NCBI GenBank assembly: GCA_963710815.1
Contig: CAVQCA010000062.1
Span: forward strand, 62,001 to 126,000
Direction of reading: 5' to 3'
DNA length: 64,000 nucleotides
Source of the DNA: CAVQCA01 sp963710815
Lineage (GTDB): Bacteria > Pseudomonadota > Gammaproteobacteria > UBA9214
Below are positions 43,817-53,417 of the stretch, one piece after another. Each line of letters opens with the position of its first letter. Positions within the stretch are counted from its first letter, which is position 1. The notes beneath the pieces were generated by a model. That model searched no databases. It worked only from the letters and a program-made list of their open reading frames with translations, and was not told where the DNA came from. The position numbers were made by a program, and so were the translations under genes.

Positions 43817-44746
43817 ATGAGCTGGTTCAGAAAACTTATGCCGTCCAAGATCCGTACCGTCGGCGTTAACAGACGGACGGTTCCGGAAGGCCTGTGGGTC
43901 CGGTGCGACGGTTGCGGCGCCGTTCTGTATCGCTCGGAACTCGAGCGCAACTGTGACGTCTGCCCCAAATGCAGCCACCATATACGCATCTGGGCTCGAC
44001 GGCGTCTGGAAATGTTCTTCGATGATGGCAGCTCCGTGGAAATTGGCGCCGAGCTTGAGCCGGTCGATATTCTCAAATTCAAGGACAGCAAAAAATACCG
44101 CGACCGGCTGAACGCGGCGCAGAAACTCACCGCGGAAACGGACGCCCTGGTTGCCATGCGCGGGACGGTCGAGGGATTGCCGCTGGTGGCCGCCGCCTTC
44201 GAATTCCGCTTCATGGGGGGGTCCATGGGCGCCGTCGTGGGCGAGCGTTTCGTGCGCGCCGTCAACACCAGCCTGGAGCATAAAATCCCCTTTGTCTGTT
44301 ACTCGGCCAGCGGCGGTGCCCGCATGCAGGAGGCCCTGTTCTCACTCATGCAGATGGCAAAGACCAGTGCGGCGCTGACGCGGCTGGCGGCGGCGGGCAT
44401 ACCCTATATCTCGGTGCTGACGGACCCGACCATGGGTGGGGTTTCGGCCAGCTTCGCCATGCTGGGTGACATCAATATCGCCGAACCCAGGGCGCTGATC
44501 GGGTTTGCCGGTCCACGCGTGATCGAACAGACGGTGCGGGAGACGCTGCCGGAGGGATTCCAGCGCAGCGAATTCCTGCTCGAGCACGGTGCGGTCGACA
44601 TGATCATCGACCGGCGGGAAATGCGCAGCAGGATCGTAAGCCTGCTGCGGATCCTTACGGGTCAGCCGGCGCCAGTCGCACCCGAAGATGTACCCACGGA
44701 CGTATCCGTACCCCAGGATGTGGAGGAAACGGAGGCCGAGGCCTGA
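43817..44746 (+). CDS. accD: Acetyl-CoA carboxylase carboxyltransferase subunit beta
   Basis: AccD with AccA transfers the carboxyl group from biotin to acetyl-CoA, starting fatty-acid synthesis. The 309-aa protein has the N-terminal four-Cys zinc ribbon (CDGCGAVLYRSELERNCDVC and PKC) and the carboxyltransferase core motifs SASGGARMQEALFSLMQM and DPTMGGVSASFAMLGDI, then LIGFAGPRVIEQTV. The acidic tail is variable. The accD-folC-dedD-cvpA-purF order is classic. Confidence 0.96.
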   Translation: MSWFRKLMPSKIRTVGVNRRTVPEGLWVRCDGCGAVLYRSELERNCDVCPKCSHHIRIWARRRLEMFFDDGSSVEIGAELEPVDILKFKDSKKYRDRLNAAQKLTAETDALVAMRGTVEGLPLVAAAFEFRFMGGSMGAVVGERFVRAVNTSLEHKIPFVCYSASGGARMQEALFSLMQMAKTSAALTRLAAAGIPYISVLTDPTMGGVSASFAMLGDINIAEPRALIGFAGPRVIEQTVRETLPEGFQRSEFLLEHGAVDMIIDRREMRSRIVSLLRILTGQPAPVAPEDVPTDVSVPQDVEETEAEA

Positions 44747-44836
44747 TTTACGGTCGCCCGCCGGACCTGACCTCCGGCAGGTTACGGCCGCGCAGGATGG
44801 CTTAACGGCCTGTTTCTCACTCGCCCACATTCCTCG

Positions 44837-46114
44837 ATGCCGACACGCATGCCGCATTTCAAGACACTGGCGGAATGGCTGCGATGGCAGGAAACGCTGC
44901 ATCCCAGGAAGATCGACCTGGATCTCGTCAGGGTCAACACCGTCGCCGCCCGCATGGAAGGGGTGCATCCCGCTCGTGTGGTCATCACCGTGGGCGGCAC
45001 CAACGGCAAGGGATCGTGCGTGGCCATGCTCGATGCCATCCTGCGGGCCGCCGGTTACCGGGTCGGCTGTTACACATCACCACATCTGCTGCGCTACAAC
45101 GAGCGCATCCGCATCGATGGCAGCGAGATTGACGATGACAATCTGTGTGCGGCATTCCAGGAGGTGGATGACGCGCGCGGGGAAACGACGCTGTCCTATT
45201 TCGAATTCGGCACCCTGGCGGCCTTGCGGTTGTTTACCGGTGCATCCCTCGATGTCGCCCTGCTGGAGGTGGGGCTGGGCGGGCGGCTGGATGCCGTCAA
45301 CATCGTTGAGCCGGATGTCGCGTTGGTGACCGCCATTGGAATCGATCACGAGCAGTGGCTTGGCGATGACCGTGAGTCCATTGCACGGGAAAAGGCGGGG
45401 ATATTCCGTTCCGGCCGGCCGGCGATCAGTTGCGAGCGCTCCCCACCGGCGAGCATGATCCAGGCAGCCCGGGAAATCGGTGCGTTATGGTACGGCCTCG
45501 GCGAACAGTACGACTTCGAGCTGCACGGGGATTCCTGGGAGTGGAGGGGCCCGTCAACTCGCCATGCCACACTGCCACTGCCCGCGCTCGCCGGGCCACA
45601 CCAGCTGGCAAATGCCGCCGGGGTGCTGATGGCGCTGGACCTGCTGAAGGAACGCCTGCCACTGGGCGTGACGGCCATTCGCGAGGGGTTAACCCGCGTT
45701 TCACTGCCGGGGCGCTGTCAGTTCATTCCGGGAGCAGTGGAAAGGATTCTCGATGTATCCCACAATCCCCATGGCGCCGGATGCCTGGCCGAGGTGCTCG
45801 GGCTGTCACCCTGCCCGGGACGAACGCACCTCGTGCTGGGCATGCTTGAGGACAAGGATGTCGGCGGGTTCGTTGCCGCGCTTTCGCCGGTGGTGGATCT
45901 CTGGTATCCGTCCGGCCTGGATACCGAACGGGGTTTGTCGGCTGACGGGTTGCATCAGCGGATGCGCGGCCTGGTTCCCGAGGAGAGGATGCGTTGCTGC
46001 AGTGATGTGGTTACGGCCTGTCGCGAGGCCCGGAAAAACGCCGTGGCCGGCGACAGAATCGTCGTGTGTGGTTCCTTTTTTACCGTAGCAGCCTCGATGT
46101 CAGGTGAGGTATAG
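44837..46114 (+). CDS. folC: Bifunctional dihydrofolate/folylpolyglutamate synthase
   Basis: FolC adds glutamate to dihydropteroate and to folates. The 425-aa protein shows the ATP-binding loop VGGTNGKGSCVAML, YTSPHLLRYNERIRI, LLEVGLGGRLDAVN, GIDHEQWLG with EKAGIFR, and the C-terminal domain motif ILDVSHNPHGAG. An ATG at 44849 is an alternative start. It lies between accD and the SPOR gene, as in E. coli. Confidence 0.95.
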   Translation: MPTRMPHFKTLAEWLRWQETLHPRKIDLDLVRVNTVAARMEGVHPARVVITVGGTNGKGSCVAMLDAILRAAGYRVGCYTSPHLLRYNERIRIDGSEIDDDNLCAAFQEVDDARGETTLSYFEFGTLAALRLFTGASLDVALLEVGLGGRLDAVNIVEPDVALVTAIGIDHEQWLGDDRESIAREKAGIFRSGRPAISCERSPPASMIQAAREIGALWYGLGEQYDFELHGDSWEWRGPSTRHATLPLPALAGPHQLANAAGVLMALDLLKERLPLGVTAIREGLTRVSLPGRCQFIPGAVERILDVSHNPHGAGCLAEVLGLSPCPGRTHLVLGMLEDKDVGGFVAALSPVVDLWYPSGLDTERGLSADGLHQRMRGLVPEERMRCCSDVVTACREARKNAVAGDRIVVCGSFFTVAASMSGEV

Positions 46115-46226
46115 TCACGCCGGTGCGCCATGCGCCTGAACGGGTGATCTGTCCACTGACGCAGTCGGTAATGATTTCCCGGACAGACGTCGGTGATTGG
46201 TTCCGGATATACACCACGAGGAGATC

Positions 46227-46844
46227 ATGGATCAGATGCTGAAGCAACGATTGATTGGTGCCGTCGTCATTATTTCACTGGCAGTGATCTTCATTCCCAT
46301 GATACTCGAGGGCCCGGATGACAAGTTGTCTCCAGGCAACCAGAGTATGCCGCCCCCGCCGACGATCGATTTTCAGGGCGAGGTAGCGCTGCCGGTGCCT
46401 GCGGAGTCAACCGGCGCGCAGCAGACGCCGACTCCGACGGTAACGGAGCCGGAGGTATCGGCGCTACCCGAGTCTCCGACTGCGCAGGCCGAACCCGTCG
46501 CCAGGCCGCCGGAAGCCGTCAAAAGTGCAGAGACGCCCAGACCCGCCGCAGCCAAAGAACCGCCAGCGCAAGCCCCCTCCAGGGCTGCTGTTGAACCGGC
46601 CTTGTCCGGTGAGGGCTGGGTCGTTCAGGCGGGCAGTTTCAGCCAGCATACCAATGCCATCAGCCTGAGGGACCGCCTGAAAAAATCGGGTTACCCGACC
46701 CGTGTGCAGGATGCAAAAAGCGCGGCGGGACGCGTTTACCGGGTGCTCATCGGTCCGGTAGCCGACCGCGGCGCGGCGGAGAAACTGCGTGACAAGCTGG
46801 CCCGCGATCAGCGGATCAAGGGTATGGTGCTGGAGAACAAGTAA
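46227..46844 (+). CDS. dedD: DedD-like SPOR-domain protein
   Basis: The 205-aa bitopic inner-membrane protein has a helix near the start (LIGAVVIISLAVIFIPMIL), a Pro/Ala/Glu-rich periplasmic linker, and a C-terminal SPOR domain (about 130-205: GWVVQAGSFSQHTNAISLRDRL...YRVLIGPVADRGAAEKL). SPOR domains bind denuded glycan at division sites; E. coli DedD takes part in septation. The start at 46227 follows gaggag. Its position between folC and cvpA matches E. coli dedD. Confidence 0.92.
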   Translation: MDQMLKQRLIGAVVIISLAVIFIPMILEGPDDKLSPGNQSMPPPPTIDFQGEVALPVPAESTGAQQTPTPTVTEPEVSALPESPTAQAEPVARPPEAVKSAETPRPAAAKEPPAQAPSRAAVEPALSGEGWVVQAGSFSQHTNAISLRDRLKKSGYPTRVQDAKSAAGRVYRVLIGPVADRGAAEKLRDKLARDQRIKGMVLENK

Positions 46845-46970
46845 CACTTGCATGATTTCACATGGCGGTCGCTGTCGGTTGTCTGCTAGAATACCCGGCT
46901 TGCGGATTTCCCATTTGAAGTCAAGGGGCTTTGCCGCCGCGGCCCGGACAATTTCGAGGAAAATTCAGTC

Positions 46971-47462
46971 ATGGCCTGGATCGATATTGTGATAATTGCG
47001 CTGATTGCCCTGTCAGCGGTGTTGAGTCTCTTCCGGGGTTTCGTCAAGGAGGCCCTGGCGCTCGCATCATGGCTGGTGGCGCTCTGGGTCGCGATGATTT
47101 TCTATGAAAATGTGGCCGGCATGCTGGCGAGATGGATATCCGATCCCTCCCTGCAGAAAATTATCGCCTTCAGTGCCCTGTTCATCGCCGTGCTGCTGCT
47201 CGGTGCGGTCGTGAACTACCTGGCCGGCAAACTTGTTACCAAAACCGGCCTGGCCGGAACCGACCGGATGCTCGGTGTGGTGTTCGGCATGGCCCGTGGA
47301 GCCGTCATCGTCGCCATCCTGGTCCTGCTCGCCGGGCTGACGCCCATGCCGCACGATCCCTGGTGGCATGAATCGCACCTGCTGAAATACTTTCAGGACT
47401 TCGCCCTGTGGATGCGCAATTACCTTCCCAAGGAAATCGCGGACAACATTTCGTACGTTTAG
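46971..47462 (+). CDS. cvpA: CvpA family membrane protein
   Basis: The 163-aa protein has about four membrane helices, starting MAWIDIVIIALIALSAVLSLFRG, with the conserved GFVKEALALASW and LLGAVVNYLAGKL segments. E. coli CvpA was found through colicin V production, and in other bacteria it is linked to bile and envelope stress; its molecular role is unclear. It is co-linear with purF (41-base gap), as in E. coli. Confidence 0.94.
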   Translation: MAWIDIVIIALIALSAVLSLFRGFVKEALALASWLVALWVAMIFYENVAGMLARWISDPSLQKIIAFSALFIAVLLLGAVVNYLAGKLVTKTGLAGTDRMLGVVFGMARGAVIVAILVLLAGLTPMPHDPWWHESHLLKYFQDFALWMRNYLPKEIADNISYV

Positions 47463-47503
47463 TGATTGCCCGACAACCTTCTGGTCTTACTTGAGTATTG
47501 GCC

Positions 47504-49015
47504 GTGTGCGGCATCATCGGAATCGTTGCTTTCGATCCGGTCAACCAGTCGATCTATGATGGTCTGACCGTGCTGCAGCACCGGGGTCAGGATGCCGCGG
47601 GCATCATGACGTGTGATGGCGGCCGCCTGCACCTGCGCAAGGATAAAGGCCTGGTGCGTGATGTCTTCCATACCCGGCACATGCTGCACCTGTATGGCAA
47701 CATGGGCATCGGTCACGTGCGCTATCCGACGGCCGGTTGCGAGAGTTCCGCCGAAGCGCAGCCGTTCTACGTCAATTCCCCCTACGGCATCTGTCTCGCG
47801 CACAACGGCAACCTCACCAACGCCAACAGGCTGAAGCAGGAGGTGTTTCAGGAGGATTTGCGCCAGATCAACACCGATTCGGATTCCGAGGTTCTGCTCA
47901 ACGTCCTTGCCCATGAACTGCAGAAGCGCGGCAAGCTGCGCATGGAACTGGATGATGTGTTCGCCGCCGTTGCCAGTGTACACAAGCGCTGCAGGGGCGC
48001 CTATGCGGCCGTTGCCATGATTACCGGCTACGGCGTGCTTGCCTTTCGCGACCCCTTCGGCATTCGTCCGCTGGTTTACGGCAAGCGCGAAACGGCACGG
48101 GGCACGGAGTATATGGCGGCCTCGGAGAGCGTGTCACTGGATGCCCTGGGGTTCGAGGTGCTGCGCGATGTGGAGCCGGGTGAAGCGGTCTTCTTCGACA
48201 CGCAGGGCGGAATTCATACCCGCCAGTGCGCGGAAAAGACCATCAAGTCACCCTGTATCTTCGAGTATGTCTACCTGGCGCGGCCGGATTCCATCATCGA
48301 TAATGTTTCGGTCTACAAGGCGCGCCTGCGGATGGGGGAAAGGCTGGCCAGGAAGATCCAGCGGGTGCGCCCCGACCACGACATCGACGTGGTGATCCCG
48401 ATCCCGGATACCAGCCGCACCTCGGCGCTGCAGCTTGCGAACCACCTTGGTCTTACCTACCGGGAAGGCTTCATCAAGAACCGCTACATCGGCAGGACCT
48501 TCATCATGCCTGGCCAGCAGCAGCGCAAGAAATCGGTGCGCCAGAAACTCAATGCCATCGACCTGGAATTCAGGGGCAAGAACGTGCTGCTGGTGGATGA
48601 CTCGGTGGTGCGCGGCACCACGTCCTCGCAAATCATCCAGATGGCGCGGGACGCCGGCGCGCGCAAGGTGTATTTCGCTTCCGCCGCACCGCCGGTGCGC
48701 TATCCGAACGTCTACGGCATAGACATGCCGGCGAGTGATGAACTGATTGCGCACGGACGCACCGAGGAGGAGGTGTGCCGGGCCATCGGGGCCGACTGGC
48801 TGGTCTACCAGGATCTCGATGACCTGATCGAAGCCGTTGTGAAGGGCAATCCGTCGATCGAACGCTTTGATGCCTCGGTGTTCACCGGTGAGTACATCAC
48901 CGGTGACGTCGGGGATGACTATCTCCACGACCTGCAGAACAGCCGTAGAGACGCCGCCAAGACGGAACGTCGTGACAGCGATGACGATGTCATCGACCTG
49001 CACAATACCGCCTGA
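47504..49015 (+). CDS. purF: Amidophosphoribosyltransferase
   Basis: PurF makes phosphoribosylamine from PRPP and glutamine, the first purine step. This enzyme must begin with Met-Cys, because the Cys becomes the N-terminal nucleophile of the glutaminase domain. The GTG at 47504 gives MCGIIGIVAFDP and is therefore preferred to the TTG two codons upstream. The glutaminase domain (GHVRYPTAG, LAHNGNLTN) is followed by the PRPP-binding domain (VIPIPDTSRTSALQLA, NVLLVDDSVVRGTTSSQI). The length is 503 aa, as in E. coli. A good terminator follows. Confidence 0.96.
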   Translation: MCGIIGIVAFDPVNQSIYDGLTVLQHRGQDAAGIMTCDGGRLHLRKDKGLVRDVFHTRHMLHLYGNMGIGHVRYPTAGCESSAEAQPFYVNSPYGICLAHNGNLTNANRLKQEVFQEDLRQINTDSDSEVLLNVLAHELQKRGKLRMELDDVFAAVASVHKRCRGAYAAVAMITGYGVLAFRDPFGIRPLVYGKRETARGTEYMAASESVSLDALGFEVLRDVEPGEAVFFDTQGGIHTRQCAEKTIKSPCIFEYVYLARPDSIIDNVSVYKARLRMGERLARKIQRVRPDHDIDVVIPIPDTSRTSALQLANHLGLTYREGFIKNRYIGRTFIMPGQQQRKKSVRQKLNAIDLEFRGKNVLLVDDSVVRGTTSSQIIQMARDAGARKVYFASAAPPVRYPNVYGIDMPASDELIAHGRTEEEVCRAIGADWLVYQDLDDLIEAVVKGNPSIERFDASVFTGEYITGDVGDDYLHDLQNSRRDAAKTERRDSDDDVIDLHNTA

Positions 49016-49114
49016 ATGCGGGGCCGTCGTTGACAACGAACCTTGTCTTCTGACTGCGAGCGCCGATTTGATTTCAGCTTGCGGGCGCTTAAAAATACAG
49101 CTAAAGCGACGGCA

Positions 49115-49147
49115 CCTGCTTTCGCGCGGCTGAAAGCGGGTTTTTTT
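49115..49147 (+). terminator. Rho-independent terminator after purF
   Basis: A 9-bp stem cctgctttc/gaaagcggg (one G-T pair) with an 8-base loop is followed by seven T residues. It lies 100 bases after purF and before metZ. Confidence 0.85.
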
Positions 49148-49226
49148 GTGTCCGGGACCCGGGTATCGTTAGACGCCGCCTGCCAGCTTAAATAACACAA
49201 GCCAGGGGATTCGCGGGAGATAAATC

Positions 49227-50420
49227 ATGACGACCGATAGTGAGGATCTCGGATTTGAAACCAGGGCGGTGCGCGCCGGGCAGCAGCATACACCCGAAGG
49301 TGAACATGCGGAGGTGATATTCCTCACTTCCAGCTACGTCTTCGCCAGCGCGGCGGAAGCGGCCGCGCGCTTCTCCGGTGAACGGCCGGGCAATATCTAT
49401 TCCCGCTTCACCAACCCGACGGTGCGTACCTTCGAGCAGCGCCTCGCGGCCCTGGAAGGCGGGGCCTGCTGCGTGGCCACCTCCTCGGGCATGGCGGCGA
49501 TCCTGTCGACCTGCGCCGGTCTGCTCAAGGGGGGGGATCACATCGTTTCCTCGCGCAGCATCTTCGGTACGACCACGGCCCTGTTCACGACCTACCTGGC
49601 CCGGTTCGGCATTGAAACCACCTTCGTCCCCCTGGCGGACACGAACGCATGGGAGCAGGCAATTCGGCCGGAAACCCGGCTGTTGTTCCTCGAGACGCCT
49701 TCCAATCCACTCACGGAACTGGGCGATATCCGCCAGCTGGCGGATATCGCCCATGCCAGCGGTTGTCTGCTGGCCGTGGACAACTGCTTCTGCACCCCGG
49801 CCTTGCAGCGGCCGCTGGAACTGGGCGCCGATATCGTCATTCATTCGGCCACCAAGTATCTGGACGGGCAGGGCCGTTGCATCGGCGGCGCCGTCGTCGG
49901 GGATACCGAGCGTGTCGGCAAGGACGTGTACGGGTTTCTGCGCACCGCGGGTCCGAGCATGAGCCCGTTCAACGCCTGGGTGTTTCTCAAGGGGCTGGAA
50001 ACGCTGTCGCTGCGCATGAAGGCACACAGCGAGAACGCGCTGGTGCTGGCCAGGTGGCTGGAACAGCAGGCGGCGGTGGCGCGCGTCTATCACCCGGGGC
50101 TCGAATCCCACCCGCAGCACGATCTTGCCCTGCGTCAGCAACAGGGTTTCGGCGGCATCGTCTCATTCGACGTGAAGGGCGGGAGGGAAAACGCCTGGGC
50201 CGTGATCGACGCCACGCGGGTGTTTTCCATTACCGCCAATCTGGGCGACGCCAAGAGCACTATTACGCATCCCGCCACGACGACCCACGGTCGCCTGACA
50301 CCTGAACAGCGCATGGCGGCAGGTATATCGGATGGCTTGATCCGCATCGCGGTCGGGCTGGAGTCCATCTCTGACCTGCAGGACGATCTGGCCAGGGGGT
50401 TCGCGGCCATCCGTCGCTGA
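49227..50420 (+). CDS. metZ: O-succinylhomoserine sulfhydrylase
   Basis: MetZ makes homocysteine directly from O-succinylhomoserine and sulfide in methionine synthesis. The 397-aa protein is a Cys/Met-metabolism PLP enzyme, with YSRFTNPTVRTFEQRLAALEG, SSGMAAIL, the cofactor Lys in IHSATKYLDGQGRC and SLGDAKS-like NLGDAKSTITHPATTTH. Position after cvpA-purF, as in Pseudomonas, supports metZ rather than metB or metC. The ATG follows a gggaga. The terminator after purF suggests a separate promoter. Confidence 0.93.
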   Translation: MTTDSEDLGFETRAVRAGQQHTPEGEHAEVIFLTSSYVFASAAEAAARFSGERPGNIYSRFTNPTVRTFEQRLAALEGGACCVATSSGMAAILSTCAGLLKGGDHIVSSRSIFGTTTALFTTYLARFGIETTFVPLADTNAWEQAIRPETRLLFLETPSNPLTELGDIRQLADIAHASGCLLAVDNCFCTPALQRPLELGADIVIHSATKYLDGQGRCIGGAVVGDTERVGKDVYGFLRTAGPSMSPFNAWVFLKGLETLSLRMKAHSENALVLARWLEQQAAVARVYHPGLESHPQHDLALRQQQGFGGIVSFDVKGGRENAWAVIDATRVFSITANLGDAKSTITHPATTTHGRLTPEQRMAAGISDGLIRIAVGLESISDLQDDLARGFAAIRR

Positions 50421-50532
50421 GGCGCCAGTGGAATGCCGCTATCCCGACTGACTGGCGGAGATAAAGCATCACCTTGACGAAAGTTGTCCCGATTCCTCCG
50501 GGTTTCACTCCTTGCAGCGGAGCCCGCCACCC

Positions 50533-51780
50533 GTGAATACGCCCGATGTGAAGCGCACCCATCTGCAGGCGGTCTTCGCGTACGCCCTGCAATCCGTCAA
50601 TGGACGTCGCTGTACGGCCGCATTTCTGTCGGCGCATCCGGCGAATCATCCCGTGTGCCTGATCGCCACGGGGAAGGCCGCCAGCGCCATGGCGGCCGGA
50701 GCCCTGGATGTCCTGGGTGATCGGCTGCAGCGCGCCCTGGTCGTATCCAAAACCGGGCACGGGGATACCCGGCTGGCGAATGATCACCGATTCACCTGTC
50801 TCGAGGCCGGGCATCCCGTGCCGGATCACCGCAGTCTTGCGGCCGGCGACGCCCTGGTGCATTTCCTGGAACACGCCCCGGCTGAGGCCGGCTTGCTGTT
50901 CCTGATTTCGGGTGGCACCTCGAGCCTGGTCGAGCGACTGCCGGCTGGCGTGTCACTCGCCATGCTGCAAAAGGTGAATCACTGGCTGCTCGGCAGCGGC
51001 CTGCCGATCGCTACTGTCAACCGCATCCGGCAATCGCTTTCCTGCATCAAGGGCGGGCGCCTTGCGAAATGGCTGGAAGGGCGGGATACACAGGTTCTGA
51101 TGATCTCCGATGTGGCCGGTGACGACCCCGCGATCATCGGCTCCGGTTTGCTTTTTCCGGGTGAAGCGGGCCCGGTGGACGCCGCGGGATTGCCGCGCTG
51201 GCTGGCGGTGCTGCTCTCCCGCTACGGGACGGCGGGTGGCGCGGATAGCCCTCGTCCCTGTCCGGTGGCTCATTACATCATCGCCCGACTTCGAGACGCC
51301 CTGGACGCGGCCGCCCACCATGCCCGCGATCTGGGTTATCCGGCGACCATTGTTTCCGACAGGCTTGCCGGCGATGCCGTGGCGGCGGGCCGGACAATCG
51401 TGGACTACCTGGAGGATAAACCGCCCGGCATCTATCTCTGGGGCGGTGAACCCACTGTCATGCTGCCAGCAAGTCCCGGTCGGGGTGGGCGTTGCCAGAG
51501 CCTGGCCCTCGCCGCCGCACTGGAGATGCGGCGACAGGAACCGCTGGTCCTGCTGGCCGCCGGCACGGACGGCACGGACGGTCCCGCCGGAGCGGCCGGT
51601 GCCCTGGTCGACCCGGGGACGGTTTCCCGCGGAAACGCCCGGGGTCTGGAGGCACGGCATTGCCTGAACGGCGCCGATGCCGGGAGTTTCCTGGAGGCAA
51701 GCGGTGATCTCCTCGTCACCGGTCCGACCGGCACCAATGTCACGGATCTCGTCATTGCGCTGAAGGGAAACCCCGCGTGA
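50533..51780 (+). CDS. Glycerate 2-kinase (DUF4147/MOFRL family)
   Basis: The 415-aa protein matches the GckA/TtuD type. The N-terminal DUF4147 domain has IATGKAASAMAAGAL, GHPVPDHRSL and the glycine loop LFLISGGTSSLVE with VNRIRQSLSCIKGGRLA. The C-terminal MOFRL domain has WGGEPTV, GGRCQSLALAAAL, LLAAGTDGTDGP and TGPTGTNVTDL. Such kinases phosphorylate D-glycerate for entry into lower glycolysis. A GTG start at 50533 preceded by ggag is chosen over a TTG at 50512. It overlaps the DUF455 gene by 4 bases. Confidence 0.88.
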   Translation: MNTPDVKRTHLQAVFAYALQSVNGRRCTAAFLSAHPANHPVCLIATGKAASAMAAGALDVLGDRLQRALVVSKTGHGDTRLANDHRFTCLEAGHPVPDHRSLAAGDALVHFLEHAPAEAGLLFLISGGTSSLVERLPAGVSLAMLQKVNHWLLGSGLPIATVNRIRQSLSCIKGGRLAKWLEGRDTQVLMISDVAGDDPAIIGSGLLFPGEAGPVDAAGLPRWLAVLLSRYGTAGGADSPRPCPVAHYIIARLRDALDAAAHHARDLGYPATIVSDRLAGDAVAAGRTIVDYLEDKPPGIYLWGGEPTVMLPASPGRGGRCQSLALAAALEMRRQEPLVLLAAGTDGTDGPAGAAGALVDPGTVSRGNARGLEARHCLNGADAGSFLEASGDLLVTGPTGTNVTDLVIALKGNPA

Positions 51781-52631
51781 CCCGTGGTGTCGAACCAGGG
51801 GCCGTGGCCGGAGGATGCGTGACGTCGAATCTTTTTCAGTGTGCCAGGCGCTGTATCGATGCCGCCGGCGTCGAGGACAAGCTGCGACTGACTCACCGCT
51901 GTGCGCGGGCGTGGCGTGAAGGTCGTCTCGTCCTGTCGGAGACGGCCGCCCCCGACCCGATTGACGAACCGGGGCGTCCTTCCCGTCCGCTGCTGGTGCA
52001 TCCCTCGCAGGTGACGCCACGCAAGCTTGCCAGCCGTCAGGGCAGGGCGGCCTTTCTCCATGCCCTGGCGCACATCGAGTTCAACGCCATCAATATCGCG
52101 TGGGACGCGGTTTACCGTTTTCGGGGAATGCCGACAGAATTCTATGCCGACTGGATCCGGGTGGCCGATGAGGAGGGCCGGCATTTCAGTTTGTTAAACG
52201 CGCGCCTGACGGCGCTCGGCCAGGCTTATGGCGACTTCCCGGCCCACGACGGGTTGTGGCACATGGCGCGCCAGACCGCGCACGATGTCCTGGTGCGCAT
52301 GGCCCTGGTGCCGCGGGTACTGGAAGCGCGCGGACTCGATGTCACGCCGGCAATGATCGAACGCCTGCATCAGGCGGGGGATGAGGAAAGCGCGGCGGTG
52401 TTGCAGAGGATACTGCAGGACGAGATCGGCCACGTCGAGACCGGTACGCGCTGGTATCACTACATCTGCCGGCAACGCGGTCTGGAGCCGGTGGCCACCT
52501 TTGGTCGACTGTTGGCCGAGTACGCCCCCGGGCGCATACGCAAACCGTTCAACACCGCCGCCCGCCAACTGGCGGGATTTACGCCTGAGGAAATGGCAAT
52601 GCTGGAACAGATGGTGCTGGAGCCGCGATGA
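51777..52631 (+). CDS. DUF455 family ferritin-like protein
   Basis: The 284-aa protein belongs to the DUF455 family with a four-helix ferritin-like core. Candidate di-metal ligands follow the usual pattern: HIEFNAINIAWDA (E..N), ADEEGRHFSLL (E..H), then ILQDEIGHVETG (E..H). These proteins are related in fold to MiaE-type hydroxylases; no substrate is established. A GTG start at 51777 overlaps the glycerate kinase stop (GTGA). The coupling with glycerate kinase is unexplained. It converges on lpxH. Confidence 0.85.
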   Translation: MTRGVEPGAVAGGCVTSNLFQCARRCIDAAGVEDKLRLTHRCARAWREGRLVLSETAAPDPIDEPGRPSRPLLVHPSQVTPRKLASRQGRAAFLHALAHIEFNAINIAWDAVYRFRGMPTEFYADWIRVADEEGRHFSLLNARLTALGQAYGDFPAHDGLWHMARQTAHDVLVRMALVPRVLEARGLDVTPAMIERLHQAGDEESAAVLQRILQDEIGHVETGTRWYHYICRQRGLEPVATFGRLLAEYAPGRIRKPFNTAARQLAGFTPEEMAMLEQMVLEPR

Positions 52632-52667
52632 GAACATCCGGCAAGCGTGACATGGCGAAGCGCCGTC

Positions 52668-53417
52668 TCAGTCGGGCCTGAGATCCCGTAGACGGCATCC
52701 CGTCGGCGTGCATTCCAGCACGCTGCCGTGGTTGTCCCAGGCGCCCAGCACCATGCGCCGGGCAGGCTTGCCGGCAAGCTCGAATTCGTGGATCGCCGGC
52801 CGATGGGTATGTCCGTGGATCAGGTGCAATACCCCGTGACGGGTCATGGCCTGAACCACGGCCTCATGGTCGACGTCACCGGTCGAATCGGGTTTTTCGC
52901 TGGCACCGGCGCGACTCATGCGACGCAACTCCCGGGCGGTATTGCGACGGCCCTGCAGGGACTGCCGCAAAAAGCCCTGTTGCCACCGGCGATCTCGGAC
53001 CCGGGTGCGGAATGCCAGGTATTCCAGGTCACCCGTGCACAAGGTATCACCGTGCATCAGCAGGACCGGAGATCCGTAGAGATCGATGCGTGCCGGATCA
53101 TCGAGCAGCCGGCAACCGGTGCGTGCGGCGAACCGGGCGCCGAGCAGAAAATCCCGGTTGCCGTGCATGAGATGGACCGGCGTGCCGGAAACCACGCAGG
53201 CGCGCAGCCCGTCCATGACCGTGGAGCCCAGGGGGTTGTCATCATCATCCCCGATCCAGGTCTCGAACAGGTCGCCGAGCAGGTAGAAGGCATCGGTGTG
53301 ACGGGCGTGCGTTTCGAGAAAGTCGAGGAAAAGCCGGGTGACGTGCGGCCGTGCTGCATCGAGATGCAGGTCGGAGACGAACAGGGTGCGCGGCGTGCCG
53401 CCCGGCGCCTGTCTCAC
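52668..53417 (-). CDS. lpxH: UDP-2,3-diacylglucosamine diphosphatase
   Basis: LpxH cleaves UDP-2,3-diacylglucosamine to lipid X and UMP in lipid A synthesis. The 249-aa metallophosphoesterase has all five motifs: FVSDLHLD, LLGDLFETWIGDDD, MHGNRDFLLG, LMHGDTLCT, and LIHGHTHRPAIHEF. A GTG start overlaps the cyclophilin stop (GTGA on the minus strand), so the two genes are coupled, an arrangement (ppi-lpxH, divergent cysS) common in gammaproteobacteria. Confidence 0.95.
   Translation of the reverse strand: MRQAPGGTPRTLFVSDLHLDAARPHVTRLFLDFLETHARHTDAFYLLGDLFETWIGDDDDNPLGSTVMDGLRACVVSGTPVHLMHGNRDFLLGARFAARTGCRLLDDPARIDLYGSPVLLMHGDTLCTGDLEYLAFRTRVRDRRWQQGFLRQSLQGRRNTARELRRMSRAGASEKPDSTGDVDHEAVVQAMTRHGVLHLIHGHTHRPAIHEFELAGKPARRMVLGAWDNHGSVLECTPTGCRLRDLRPD

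Noticed and set aside
49016..49226. SAM riboswitch before metZ
   Set aside because: The sequence is accounted for by a simple terminator; no SAM-I or SAM-II core pattern was recognised.
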